A stretch of DNA of 39,044 nucleotides from DASYTH01 sp035942955 (GTDB lineage Bacteria; Actinomycetota; Actinomycetes; Mycobacteriales; Pseudonocardiaceae), in the NCBI RefSeq assembly GCF_035942955.1, contig NZ_DASZCQ010000156.1, positions 1 to 39,044 on the forward strand, given 5' to 3'. Within the stretch, counting starts at the first letter, position 1. Each line of letters begins with the position of its first letter. Shown piece after piece: positions 8,539-16,093 of the stretch. The notes under the pieces are model-generated. The model made no database searches, had not been told where the DNA came from, and worked only from the letters and a program-made list of their open reading frames with translations. The translations under genes and the position numbers were made by a program.

Positions 8539-9783
8539 GTGAAGACTCTGGACGACCTGCTCGCCGAGGGCGTCGAGGGACGGCGGGTGCTGGTCCGCGC
8601 CGACCTCAACGTGCCGCTCGAGGGTGAGACGATCACCGACGACGGCCGGGTGCGCGCGTCCGTGCCCACGATCCGCAAGCTCACCGGGGCCGGCGCCCGG
8701 GTGGTGGTCACCGCCCACCTCGGCCGGCCCAAGGGCGCGCCGGACCCGAGGTACTCGCTGGCGCCGGTCGCCGCCCGGCTCGGCGAGCTGCTCGGCATGG
8801 GGGTGCCGCTGGCCGCCGACGTCACCGGCTCGTCTGCCAAGTCCACAGTGGACGCTCTGCCGGCCGGCGGCGTGGCGCTGCTGGAGAACGTGCGCTTCGA
8901 CCCGCGGGAGACCAGCAAGGACGACGCCGAGCGCGGGGCGCTGGCCGACGAGCTCGCCGCCTTCGCCGACGCGTTCGTCTCCGACGGGTTCGGCGTGGTG
9001 CACCGCAAGCAGGCCAGCGTGTACGACGTGGCCGCCCGGCTGCCGGCCTACGCCGGGGACCTGGTGCTCGCCGAGCTGACCGTGCTGCGCCGGCTGACCG
9101 GCGACCCGGAGCGGCCCTACGTGGTCGTGCTCGGCGGGTCCAAGGTGTCCGACAAGCTCGCGGTGATCGAGGCGCTGCTGCCCAAGGTGGACCGGCTGCT
9201 CGTCGGCGGCGGCATGTGCTTCACGTTCCTGGCCGCGCAGGGCCACGGGGTGGGCGACTCGCTGCTCGAGCCGGACATGATCGACACCTGTAAGCGGCTG
9301 CTCGGCGAGGCTGTGTCGTCCCCGCCCCCACCCGCCTGCGGCGGGCAGGGGGCGGGACCCACCCCCACCGCCAAGATCCTGCTGCCGCTGGACGTCGTGA
9401 TCGCCGAGGACGTCTCCGCCGAGGCGAGCACCCGGATCGTGCCCGCGGCGGAGATCCCGGACGGCTGGAAGGGCCTGGACATCGGCCCGGACAGCGTGCG
9501 GGCGTTCGCCGCGCCGATCACCGGCGCGGCCACGCTGTTCTGGAACGGCCCGATGGGCGTGTTCGAGCTGGCCCCGTTCGCCGCGGGGACCAGGGGAGTG
9601 GCCGAGGTGATCGCCGCCTCGGCCGCGTTCAGCGTGGTGGGCGGCGGCGATTCGGCCGCCGCGGTCCGTCAGCTCGGGCTGCCGGAGGACGGGTTCTCGC
9701 ACATCTCCACCGGCGGCGGCGCCTCGCTGGAGCTCGTCGAGGGCAAGGAACTTCCCGGCGTCAGTGTCTTGGAGGCGCGATGA
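8539..9783 (+). CDS. pgk: Phosphoglycerate kinase with an in-frame insert
   Basis: The 414-residue enzyme transfers phosphate from 1,3-bisphosphoglycerate to ADP. Family blocks are VLVRADLNVPL, TAHLGRPKG, LLENVRFDPRE, SDGFGVVHRKQASV, VVLGGSKVSDKL, GLDIGPDSV, WNGPMGVFELAPF and VGGGDSAAAVRQLG. The stop overlaps tpiA by four bases. Between LLGEA and KILLP, where homologues have only a short loop, there is an insert of roughly 18 residues (about 258-276, with PPPPACGGQGAGPTPT). It is encoded by a near-perfect hairpin (9321-9356), is low-complexity and lies on a surface loop before the nucleotide-binding domain core. The enzyme is probably active. The GTG start has only a weak AGGA upstream. Confidence 0.95.
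   Translation: MKTLDDLLAEGVEGRRVLVRADLNVPLEGETITDDGRVRASVPTIRKLTGAGARVVVTAHLGRPKGAPDPRYSLAPVAARLGELLGMGVPLAADVTGSSAKSTVDALPAGGVALLENVRFDPRETSKDDAERGALADELAAFADAFVSDGFGVVHRKQASVYDVAARLPAYAGDLVLAELTVLRRLTGDPERPYVVVLGGSKVSDKLAVIEALLPKVDRLLVGGGMCFTFLAAQGHGVGDSLLEPDMIDTCKRLLGEAVSSPPPPACGGQGAGPTPTAKILLPLDVVIAEDVSAEASTRIVPAAEIPDGWKGLDIGPDSVRAFAAPITGAATLFWNGPMGVFELAPFAAGTRGVAEVIAASAAFSVVGGGDSAAAVRQLGLPEDGFSHISTGGGASLELVEGKELPGVSVLEAR
9321..9356. repeat. Palindromic hairpin element inside pgk
   Basis: Nine pairs (9321-9329 with 9348-9356) and six pairs (9331-9336 with 9340-9345) surround a TGC loop, with a single small internal bulge. The element lies wholly within coding sequence and keeps the frame. 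It resembles REP/RPE-type palindromic insertions, but no second copy is in the window. Confidence 0.7.
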
Positions 9784-10562
9784 CCCGGCTGCCGCTGATC
9801 GCCGGCAACTGGAAGATGAACCTCGACCACCGTGAGGCCGTCCACCTGACCCAGAAGCTGGCGTTCTCCCTGCCGGAGAAGTACTTCGCGAAGGTCGAGG
9901 TGGCGCTGCTGCCGCCGTTCACCTCGATCCGCAGCGTGGGCAGCGTGGTGGAGGGCGAGAAGATGCTGCTGCGCTTCGGCGCGCAGGACCTGTCGCCGCA
10001 CGACTCCGGCGCCTACACCGGGGACGTCTCCGGGATGATGCTGGCCCGGCTCGGCTGCAGCTACGTCGTCGTCGGCCACTCCGAGCGCCGCGAGTACCAC
10101 GGCGAGGACGACGAGCTGGTGGCCGCCAAGGTGCGGGCGGCGCTCAAGCACGAGCTCACGCCGATCCTGTGCGTCGGCGAGAAGATCGAGGTACGCGAGC
10201 AGGGCACCCACGTCGAGCACTGCAACGCCCAGCTGACCGCCGCGCTCGCCGGGCTGCCCGCCGAGGCGGCGGCCAAGGTCGTGATCGCCTACGAGCCGGT
10301 GTGGGCGATCGGCACCGGCCGGGTGGCCACCCCCGCCGACGCCCAGGAGGTCTGCGCCGCGCTGCGCGCCCAGCTCGGCGCGCTCTACGACCCGGCGCTC
10401 GCCGACGGGATCCGCATCCTGTACGGCGGGTCGGTCAAGTCCAACAACATCGCCGACCTCGTCGCTCAGACCGACATCGACGGCGCCCTCGTGGGCGGGG
10501 CCAGCCTGGACGGCGACGACTTCGCCAAGCTCTGCGCGCTGGCCGCCGGGGGCCCGCTGTGA
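9780..10562 (+). CDS. tpiA: Triose-phosphate isomerase
   Basis: The 260-residue TIM-barrel enzyme interconverts dihydroxyacetone phosphate and glyceraldehyde-3-phosphate. Active-site signatures are present: Asn and Lys in AGNWKMN (about 8-14), the electrophilic His in YVVVGHSERRE, the general base Glu in AYEPVWAIGTGR, and the phosphate-binding GGSVKSNNI near the C-terminus. The ATG overlaps the pgk stop (ATGA), so it is translated together with pgk. In several actinobacteria ppc follows tpiA; here it does not, and secG comes next after a 217-base gap. Confidence 0.97.
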   Translation: MTRLPLIAGNWKMNLDHREAVHLTQKLAFSLPEKYFAKVEVALLPPFTSIRSVGSVVEGEKMLLRFGAQDLSPHDSGAYTGDVSGMMLARLGCSYVVVGHSERREYHGEDDELVAAKVRAALKHELTPILCVGEKIEVREQGTHVEHCNAQLTAALAGLPAEAAAKVVIAYEPVWAIGTGRVATPADAQEVCAALRAQLGALYDPALADGIRILYGGSVKSNNIADLVAQTDIDGALVGGASLDGDDFAKLCALAAGGPL

Positions 10563-10634
10563 CACTCAGGGTGAGGGCTTCGACCACCACCATGCGGTGT
10601 CGGCTTCGACGGTCCTGCGTATCGCCGGCCACTC

Positions 10635-10655
10635 GGGCGGGCCTGTGGCCCACCC
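10635..10655. terminator. Weak hairpin after tpiA
   Basis: GGGCC (10639-10643) pairs with GGCCC (10647-10651) around TGT. Beyond one mismatch, GGG (10635-10637) pairs with CCC (10653-10655). No T-run follows. It could end the glycolytic transcript upstream of the secG promoter. Confidence 0.3.
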
Positions 10656-10733
10656 TCGCCAGGCCGGCAGCCCCCACTGGCGTGAAATCAGTGAAACACG
10701 CACCTTTGGTCGAACCGGCCCGGGGCCACCGAG

Positions 10734-10739
10734 TAACCT
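10734..10739 (+). promoter_or_regulatory. Possible -10 box for secG
   Basis: TAACCT fits TAnnnT and would give a leader of about 35-40 bases before secG. No good -35 hexamer sits at 17-19 bases, so the call is tentative. Confidence 0.25.
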
Positions 10740-10779
10740 GTGACTTCGACTGCTTCGGCACCCAACAGCGAGGATGAAC

Positions 10780-11013
10780 ATGGTTCTTGCCCTGCAGATT
10801 GGTCTGATCATCACCAGCTTGCTGCTGATCCTGCTGGTGCTGCTGCACCGTGGCCGGGGCGGTGGGCTGTCCTCGCTGTTCGGCGGCGGGATGCAGTCGA
10901 GCCTGTCCGGGTCGAGCGTCGCCGAGAAGAACCTCGACCGCGCGACCCTCTTCGTTGGCGCGATTTGGCTCATCTGCGTCATCGGCCTCGGTCTGCTGAT
11001 CAAGGTCATTTGA
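10780..11013 (+). CDS. secG: Preprotein translocase subunit SecG
   Basis: The product is 77 residues from the ATG at 10780. Two hydrophobic helices (about 2-21 and 54-74) flank a Gly-rich cytoplasmic loop (HRGRGGGLSSLFGGGMQSSLSGSSVAEKNLDRAT), the exact SecG pattern. SecG joins SecY and SecE in the membrane channel and assists SecA-driven export. GAGGA (10770-10774) is five bases from this ATG. An in-frame ATG at 10774 (adding MN) is possible, but the ribosome-binding site would then overlap the start. secG after tpiA is a conserved actinobacterial arrangement. rbpA follows after 35 bases. Confidence 0.95.
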   Translation: MVLALQIGLIITSLLLILLVLLHRGRGGGLSSLFGGGMQSSLSGSSVAEKNLDRATLFVGAIWLICVIGLGLLIKVI

Positions 11014-11048
11014 GTGCCGTGAACCAGATTGTGGGGGTGTGAATCTCT

Positions 11049-11393
11049 ATGGCCGGTGGTAACGCGATTCGGGGTACCCGGGTCGGTGCTGGGCCAATGG
11101 GCGAATCGGAGCGGGGTGAGTCGGCCCCGCGGCGCAGGGTGTCGTACTGGTGTGCCAACGGGCACGAGTCGCGTCCGTCGTTCGCGCTGGATGCGGAGGA
11201 GCCGGAATCCTGGGACTGCCCGAGATGCGGGCTGCCCGCCGGCCGCAACCAGGACGATCCACCGGACGCGCCGCGCAACGAGCCCTACAAGACGCACCTG
11301 GCCTACGTCAAGGAGCGCCGCTCGGACGCCGACGGCGAGGCCATCCTGGCCGAAGCCCTGGCCAAGCTGCGGGCCCAGCGGGGCGACAACTAG
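11049..11393 (+). CDS. rbpA: RNA polymerase-binding protein RbpA
   Basis: The 114-residue protein is an actinobacteria-specific activator that binds RNA polymerase and the housekeeping sigma factor and stabilises open promoter complexes. An N-terminal tail (GGNAIRGTRVGAGPMGE) leads to a small zinc-binding or zinc-ribbon-like core (CANGHESRPSF and WDCPRCGLP), a basic linker, and the C-terminal sigma-interaction helix (EPYKTHLAYVKERRSDADGEAILAEALAKLR). The sequence is typical of the Streptomyces/Pseudonocardia form, longer at the N-terminus than the mycobacterial one. GGGGGTG (about 11034-11040) lies upstream of the ATG. Confidence 0.92.
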   Translation: MAGGNAIRGTRVGAGPMGESERGESAPRRRVSYWCANGHESRPSFALDAEEPESWDCPRCGLPAGRNQDDPPDAPRNEPYKTHLAYVKERRSDADGEAILAEALAKLRAQRGDN

Positions 11394-11409
11394 GAACCAG
11401 CAAACCGGC

Positions 11410-11437
11410 GGGTGGGCCCCGTAGGCGGAGCCCACCC
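11410..11437. terminator. Bidirectional terminator between rbpA and the sensor kinase gene
   Basis: GGGTGGGC (11410-11417) and GCCCACCC (11430-11437) form a perfect 8-base-pair stem with a 12-base loop. It lies exactly between two convergent genes, as expected for a shared terminator, although no T-run is present. Confidence 0.6.
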
Positions 11438-11462
11438 CACCCTTCGTGTGCCGTGCGCCCGG

Positions 11463-12797
11463 TCAGGTCGCCAGGGGGTAGGTGGCCTCGACCCGGAAGC
11501 CGCCGTCGGGCGTCGGGCCGGCGTGGAACGTGCCGCCCAGCAGCCCGGTCCGCTCGCGCAGCCCGAGCAGCCCGTGCCCGCCGGAGGGCAGGCCGGACGG
11601 GCGCATCCGCGGCCGGTCGTTGCGCACCTCCACCAGCAGGGTGTCCGGCCCGCCGACCACGCGGACCGAGGCGCCCGCCCCGACCGCGTGCTTGCGCACG
11701 TTGGTCAGCGCCTCCTGGACGGTGCGGTACGCGGCCTGCGACACGCGGGCCGGTAGGTGCTCCGGCACGCCCTCCATCGCCACGGTCACCGGCATGTCGA
11801 ACTCGCTGGTCAGCGAGTTCAGCTCGTCGAGGCCGGGCTGCGTCTCGTCCTCGGTGCCCGAGCGCAGCACGCCGACCAGGTTGCGCAGCTCCTCGAGGGT
11901 GTGCGTGGACAGCTCCCGGATCGTGGTCGCGGCCTTGCGGGCCTCCTCGTCGGTGGCCGACATCTGCAGCGCCCCGGCCTGCATCGCGATCAGCGTGACC
12001 TGGTGGGACACCACGTCGTGCATCTCCCTGGCCAGCCGGGCCCGCTCCGCCGCGCGCACGGTCTGCTCGCGCAGCTTGATCTCCCGGCTGCGGCTGGCCG
12101 CCACCTGCGCGATCCGGGCGGTCAGCTCCTGCCGCATCGCGATCAGCAGGCCGACCGCCATCGACCCGCCCGCATAGATCAACCCGTCGATCGCCCGGTT
12201 GAAATGCCCGCGCCAGGTCAGCTCGAAGTAGTCCTCGAGCGGCCACAGCACGTACCCGCCGGTGAACACCAGCGCCGTGCCGATCCAGGTGAGCCAGTGC
12301 ATCTGGCGGCGCTTGGCCAGGGTGGCCAGCGTGATGATCGAGGCGACCGTGGCCCAGCCGGCGACGAAGCCGGGCACCGTGACCAGCACGGCCAGGAACG
12401 GCCACTTGCGCCGGATCAGCACGCCCGCGCAGGCGACGAAGGACAGCACGACGTTGTAGGTCTGCGCCTTGCTCGGGAAGACCAGCCAGACGTCGGCGAC
12501 CGCGATCGCGACGAGGAGTATGTCGGAGGCGATGCCGCGGGCGACGGCGCTCGCCCGGAACCACCCGATCAGCTGCCGCACGGCCGGGAACGGGGTGCGG
12601 GCGGCGCCGGACGCGGGGCCGGCGTCGGTCTGGCCGTCGTTCGTGGTGAGCGTGTGTGCGACCAGGGCGGTCCCTCCCCTGTCCGGGCCGGGGGGACCGG
12701 TAGGACCCTCGCCGGCATCCGTCCGTTGCTTCGGCAGTTCCTCGTGGGTGCGAGCCTGTCGGCGATACTCGGCCGGCTGGCGCGGGCGCTGCGACAC
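11463..12797 (-). CDS. Orphan NarL-type sensor histidine kinase
   Basis: The product is 444 residues. After a long, polar N-terminus of about 85 residues come about five membrane helices (between 90 and 222), then a HisKA_3 dimerisation domain with the phospho-acceptor in EMHDVVSHQ (His260). The HATPase domain has N-box QEALTNVRKHA (361-371) and GHGLLGLRER (about 408-415). Kinases of this class normally act with a LuxR-type response regulator encoded next door; none is in this window, and the flanking genes are rbpA and pabB. The GTG start follows GGAGG with seven bases between. The sensed signal is unknown. The few residues outside the membrane suggest sensing within the membrane. Confidence 0.88.
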   Translation of the reverse strand: MSQRPRQPAEYRRQARTHEELPKQRTDAGEGPTGPPGPDRGGTALVAHTLTTNDGQTDAGPASGAARTPFPAVRQLIGWFRASAVARGIASDILLVAIAVADVWLVFPSKAQTYNVVLSFVACAGVLIRRKWPFLAVLVTVPGFVAGWATVASIITLATLAKRRQMHWLTWIGTALVFTGGYVLWPLEDYFELTWRGHFNRAIDGLIYAGGSMAVGLLIAMRQELTARIAQVAASRSREIKLREQTVRAAERARLAREMHDVVSHQVTLIAMQAGALQMSATDEEARKAATTIRELSTHTLEELRNLVGVLRSGTEDETQPGLDELNSLTSEFDMPVTVAMEGVPEHLPARVSQAAYRTVQEALTNVRKHAVGAGASVRVVGGPDTLLVEVRNDRPRMRPSGLPSGGHGLLGLRERTGLLGGTFHAGPTPDGGFRVEATYPLAT

Positions 12798-12812
12798 TGA
12801 TCAGCCTCCATG

Positions 12813-12841
12813 TTGCTCGTCACTGGGGAAGACTGGGTAAT
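12813..12841 (+). promoter_or_regulatory. Possible pabB promoter
   Basis: In the 76-base divergent gap between the kinase gene and pabB, TTGCTC (12813-12818) and GGTAAT (12836-12841) are 17 bases apart. The fit to consensus is moderate. Confidence 0.25.
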
Positions 12842-12873
12842 GGCGCAGGTGGGACGGCGGACGGCAGGAAAGT

Positions 12874-14334
12874 GTGCGACAGCAAACCGAGACCGATGAT
12901 CAGCGGCGATGCCGTCGCCTCCTGGTGCGCCGGCTCGACCTGCCGGTCAGCGCCGAACGGGCGTTCGAGGCCCGGTACCGCGACCGCGACCACGCGTTCT
13001 GGTTGGACAGCGCCGACAACGGCCGGTTCTCGATCCTCGGCGACGCGTCCGGCCCGCTGGCCAGGGTCGCCCGCGCCGACGTGTGGGCGGGGGAGGTCCG
13101 GGTGGCGTCGGCGGCCGGGGTCGAGACGATCAGCTCGGGCTTCTTCGACTGGCTGGAAAGGGATCTTGCTTTCCATATCGTGGATACGCCCGCCCTGCCG
13201 TTCGGGTTCACGCTGGGCTGGGTGGGCTACCTGGGCTACGAGCTGAAGGCCGAGTGCGACGGGGACCTGGCGCACCGCTCGCCCGACCCGGACGCCTTCC
13301 TGATCTTCGTCGACCGTGCGGTGGTGTTCGATCACGACACCGGCGAGGTGTACCTGCTCGCGTTGGCGCCCGCCGCCGGCGACGCCGCCACGCACCGCTG
13401 GCTCGACGAGACCGAGGCACGGCTGGGTGAGCTGGTGGGCGAGCCACCGAGTGAACCGGCAGCCCCCCGGACGGGTGGGTGCGACATCCGGCTGCGGCAC
13501 GATCGTGATTCGTACCTGAAGATGATCGCGGATTGCCTGACCGCGATCGAGCGGGGCGAGTCCTACGAGATCTGCCTGACCAACGAGGTGACCGTGGACG
13601 CCGCGCTCGACCCCGTTGCGGCCTACCGGTACCTGCGCCGCATCAGCCCCGCCCCGTTCGGCGCGCTGCTGCGGCTCGGCGAGCTGTCCGTGCTCAGCAC
13701 CTCGCCGGAGCGGTTCCTGTCGATCTCCGCGGCCGGCGAGGTGGAGTCGCGCCCGATCAAGGGCACCCGGCCGCGCGGCGCGACGCCGGAGGAGGACCGG
13801 CGGCTCCGCCGGGACCTGGCCGCCAGCGAGAAGGACCGCGCGGAGAACCTCATGATCGTCGACCTGGTGCGCAACGACCTGGGGTCGTGCGCCGAGGTCG
13901 GCTCCGTCGAGGTGCCGCGGATCTTCGAGGTGGAGACCTACGCCACCGTGCACCAGCTGGTCAGCACGATCCGGGCGCGGCTGGCCCCGGGCGTTTCGCC
14001 GGTCGCCTGCGTGCGCGCCGCGTTCCCCGGCGGCTCGATGACCGGAGCGCCGAAGATCCGCACCATGCAGATCATCGACGAGCTGGAGGCCGGCCCGCGC
14101 GGCGTCTACTCCGGCGCGATCGGCTACTTCTCCCTGTCCGGCGCGGTGGACCTGAGCATCGTCATCCGCACCCTCGTGGCACGCGCCGGCAGTGCCACCT
14201 TCGGCGTCGGCGGCGCGATCATCGCCTCCTCCGACCCGGCCGCCGAGTTCGAGGAGACCGCGGTGAAGGCCACCCCCGTGCTCAACCTGCTCGGGGTGGC
14301 CTTCCCGGGGCGCGACGCGCCTACCCGAACGTGA
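12874..14334 (+). CDS. pabB: Aminodeoxychorismate synthase component I
   Basis: The 486-residue protein is a chorismate-utilising enzyme. The N-terminal half is the divergent anthranilate-synthase-like domain (DSADNGRFSILGDASGP, GFTLGWVGYLGYELKAE). The C-terminal catalytic half has PIKGTRPRGATPEEDRRL, ENLMIVDLVRNDLG, YATVHQLVSTIR and FPGGSMTGAPKIRTMQIIDELE. The Lys in PIKGT marks PabB rather than TrpE (which has Ala), so the product should be 4-amino-4-deoxychorismate for folate. No amidotransferase (pabA) or lyase (pabC) is nearby, so glutaminase activity must come from elsewhere. The GTG start follows AGGAAA closely. The 3' end overlaps the convergent dehydrogenase gene by 14 bases. Confidence 0.9.
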   Translation: MRQQTETDDQRRCRRLLVRRLDLPVSAERAFEARYRDRDHAFWLDSADNGRFSILGDASGPLARVARADVWAGEVRVASAAGVETISSGFFDWLERDLAFHIVDTPALPFGFTLGWVGYLGYELKAECDGDLAHRSPDPDAFLIFVDRAVVFDHDTGEVYLLALAPAAGDAATHRWLDETEARLGELVGEPPSEPAAPRTGGCDIRLRHDRDSYLKMIADCLTAIERGESYEICLTNEVTVDAALDPVAAYRYLRRISPAPFGALLRLGELSVLSTSPERFLSISAAGEVESRPIKGTRPRGATPEEDRRLRRDLAASEKDRAENLMIVDLVRNDLGSCAEVGSVEVPRIFEVETYATVHQLVSTIRARLAPGVSPVACVRAAFPGGSMTGAPKIRTMQIIDELEAGPRGVYSGAIGYFSLSGAVDLSIVIRTLVARAGSATFGVGGAIIASSDPAAEFEETAVKATPVLNLLGVAFPGRDAPTRT

Positions 14335-15382
14335 GGCGGACGATCCGGTCGTCGCCCTGGCGCGGGGTGCCGCGGCCGTCGGTGTTGCTCGTGATCAGCC
14401 ACAGCGATCCGTCCGGAGCGGTGGACACGGTGCGCAGCCGGCCGAACGTGCCGTTGAGGAACGCGACCGGGTTGCCGTCCTGGGCGCCGTTGAGCACCGG
14501 CACCGCCCACAGCCGCTGCCCGCGCAGCGCGGCGAGCCAGACGGTGTTGCGGTTGAACGCGATCCCGGACGGCGACGCCTGCGCGGTCGACCACTGCGTG
14601 ATCGGGTTGACGAACCGCGAGTCGTTGCACCGTCCCTCGCAGACCGGCCAGCCGTAGTTGCCGCCGGCCCGGATCAGGTTGAGCTCGTCGAGGGTGTTCT
14701 GGCCGAACTCGCCGGCCCAGAGGCGGCCGGCGCTGTCGAACGCCAGGCCCTGGACGTTGCGGTGACCGAGGCTGTAGACGCGCGAGTTGAACGGGTTGCC
14801 GGGCGCGGCCGCGCCGGTCGGCGTGACCCGCAGGATCTTGCCGCCCAGCGACGACATGCTCTGCGCGTTGCCGGTGTTGCTGGCGTCGCCGGTGGACACG
14901 TAGAGCATTCCGTCCGGCCCGAACGCCAGCCGGCCGCCGTTGTGGATGCTCGCCCGCGGGATGCCGGAGATGATCACCTGCGGGGTGCCGAGCGCAGTGT
15001 CGAACCGCATCCGCACCACGCGGTTGTCGCCCGACGCGGTGTGATACGCGTACACCAAGCGGTCGGTGGCGAAGTTCGGCCCCACCGCGATGCCGAGCAG
15101 GCCGCCCTCCCCGCCGGTCCGAACCCCGGGAACGGTTCCGATCACCGTGACCGTGCCGCCGGCGATCCGCTTGATCCGCGCGGTGTTCCGCTCCGACACC
15201 AGCGCCGACCCGTCCGGCAGAAACGCCAGACCCCACGGCACCGCGAGGTTCGTGGCGACAGTGCTGGCCACCCGCGGCGTCGGCGGCACGGCGAGGCTGC
15301 CCACCGGCTCCGCCGCCGCCGGCGACAGCACGGCAAACGCCGCGACCATGACTGTGGCAAGTGCAAAGGGTGTTGTGCGCAC
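14321..15382 (-). CDS. Secreted PQQ-dependent sugar dehydrogenase-like protein
   Basis: The 353-residue product has a signal peptide (about 1-24, ending SPAAA). A six-bladed propeller of the soluble glucose/sorbosone dehydrogenase family follows. Signatures in order: PWGLAFLPDGSALVSERN, GGEGGLLGIAVGPNF, HNGGRLAFGPDGMLYVSTGD, SLGHRNVQGLAFDSAGRLWAGEFGQ, DELNLIRAGGNYGWP and a C-terminal PDGSLWLITSNTDGRG. Such enzymes oxidise aldoses or related sugars outside the cell using PQQ, with Ca binding. Many actinobacterial members have unproven substrates. No PQQ synthesis genes are present here. The GTG start has AGAGGGA upstream. It converges with pabB with a 14-base overlap. Confidence 0.88.
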   Translation of the reverse strand: MRTTPFALATVMVAAFAVLSPAAAEPVGSLAVPPTPRVASTVATNLAVPWGLAFLPDGSALVSERNTARIKRIAGGTVTVIGTVPGVRTGGEGGLLGIAVGPNFATDRLVYAYHTASGDNRVVRMRFDTALGTPQVIISGIPRASIHNGGRLAFGPDGMLYVSTGDASNTGNAQSMSSLGGKILRVTPTGAAAPGNPFNSRVYSLGHRNVQGLAFDSAGRLWAGEFGQNTLDELNLIRAGGNYGWPVCEGRCNDSRFVNPITQWSTAQASPSGIAFNRNTVWLAALRGQRLWAVPVLNGAQDGNPVAFLNGTFGRLRTVSTAPDGSLWLITSNTDGRGTPRQGDDRIVRLTFG

Positions 15383-15487
15383 GTCGATCCCTCTCTACGG
15401 CCGCGCAAGCAGGGTGATAGCGCCGACCGCTACCCGATCGTCACCACCCCATCACCCACAGGCAACACCCCTAAGAGGAAGTGACCC

Positions 15488-16093
15488 TCACCCACCCAGA
15501 TACCGCACGACCTGCTCGGACGCTGCGCGCGCCTCGTCGCACGAGTCGCGGCCCTGCGCGTTCCCATCGCTGACCGTGACAATCGCTCCTTGCTCGGGCC
15601 CCAGGCCGACCACCACCCGGCACAGGCCCTTCGCGCCAGGGGCAACGCCCATCACCACGGCGGGCTGACCGACGACGGTGGTTGGCAGAAACACCCCGGT
15701 CTCCGGACGGTTGCTGTCCAGATATGCGCGGCCAAGGCTGTCCCTGCGCTCGAAGCTGACATCCAGTTGCAGGCTGCCCCGCGGCTCGTACCAGATGCAG
15801 GCCACGGTGTCGACGCGATCTCCATGTATGCCACCGCGGTCTCTCAGGCCCATGCTGTCAAGCAGCTCCTGGCTGACCGGCCCGCAAGGGCTGTCCCACA
15901 CGGGTGTCAGATCCAGTGTCCTCGTCACCGGCGGGGCGACGGTCGGCCGCGGCGTCGTGGTGCTGGACGTGGTGGTGGTTGGCGGTGGTGGTGGGTTGTC
16001 GGTCGTGCAGGCCGCCGCGAGGGTGAGCAGGACCGAGCAGGCGAGCCGTGTTGCCAGACGGGCGCGCGATCCCCGGCGCTTCGGCATGATCAC
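15488..16093 (-). CDS. DUF3558-type lipoprotein
   Basis: The product is 201 residues. An N-terminal basic region and hydrophobic stretch end in LAAAC (Cys29), a loose lipobox. A Thr/Pro-rich spacer (about 30-55) tethers a globular domain with CGPVSQELLDSMGL, ACIWYEPRGSLQLDVSF, GVAPGAKGLCRVVVGLG and a C-terminal Cys-containing helix, the pattern of the DUF3558 family abundant in Pseudonocardiaceae. The GTG at 16093 is preferred because GTGA overlaps the stop of the upstream WXG-like gene; an ATG at 16087 is the alternative. The coupling makes it a third member of a type VII-associated operon. The function of DUF3558 is not known. A surface-anchored partner or immunity-type role is possible but unproven. 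Confidence 0.8.
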   Translation of the reverse strand: MIMPKRRGSRARLATRLACSVLLTLAAACTTDNPPPPPTTTTSSTTTPRPTVAPPVTRTLDLTPVWDSPCGPVSQELLDSMGLRDRGGIHGDRVDTVACIWYEPRGSLQLDVSFERRDSLGRAYLDSNRPETGVFLPTTVVGQPAVVMGVAPGAKGLCRVVVGLGPEQGAIVTVSDGNAQGRDSCDEARAASEQVVRYLGG

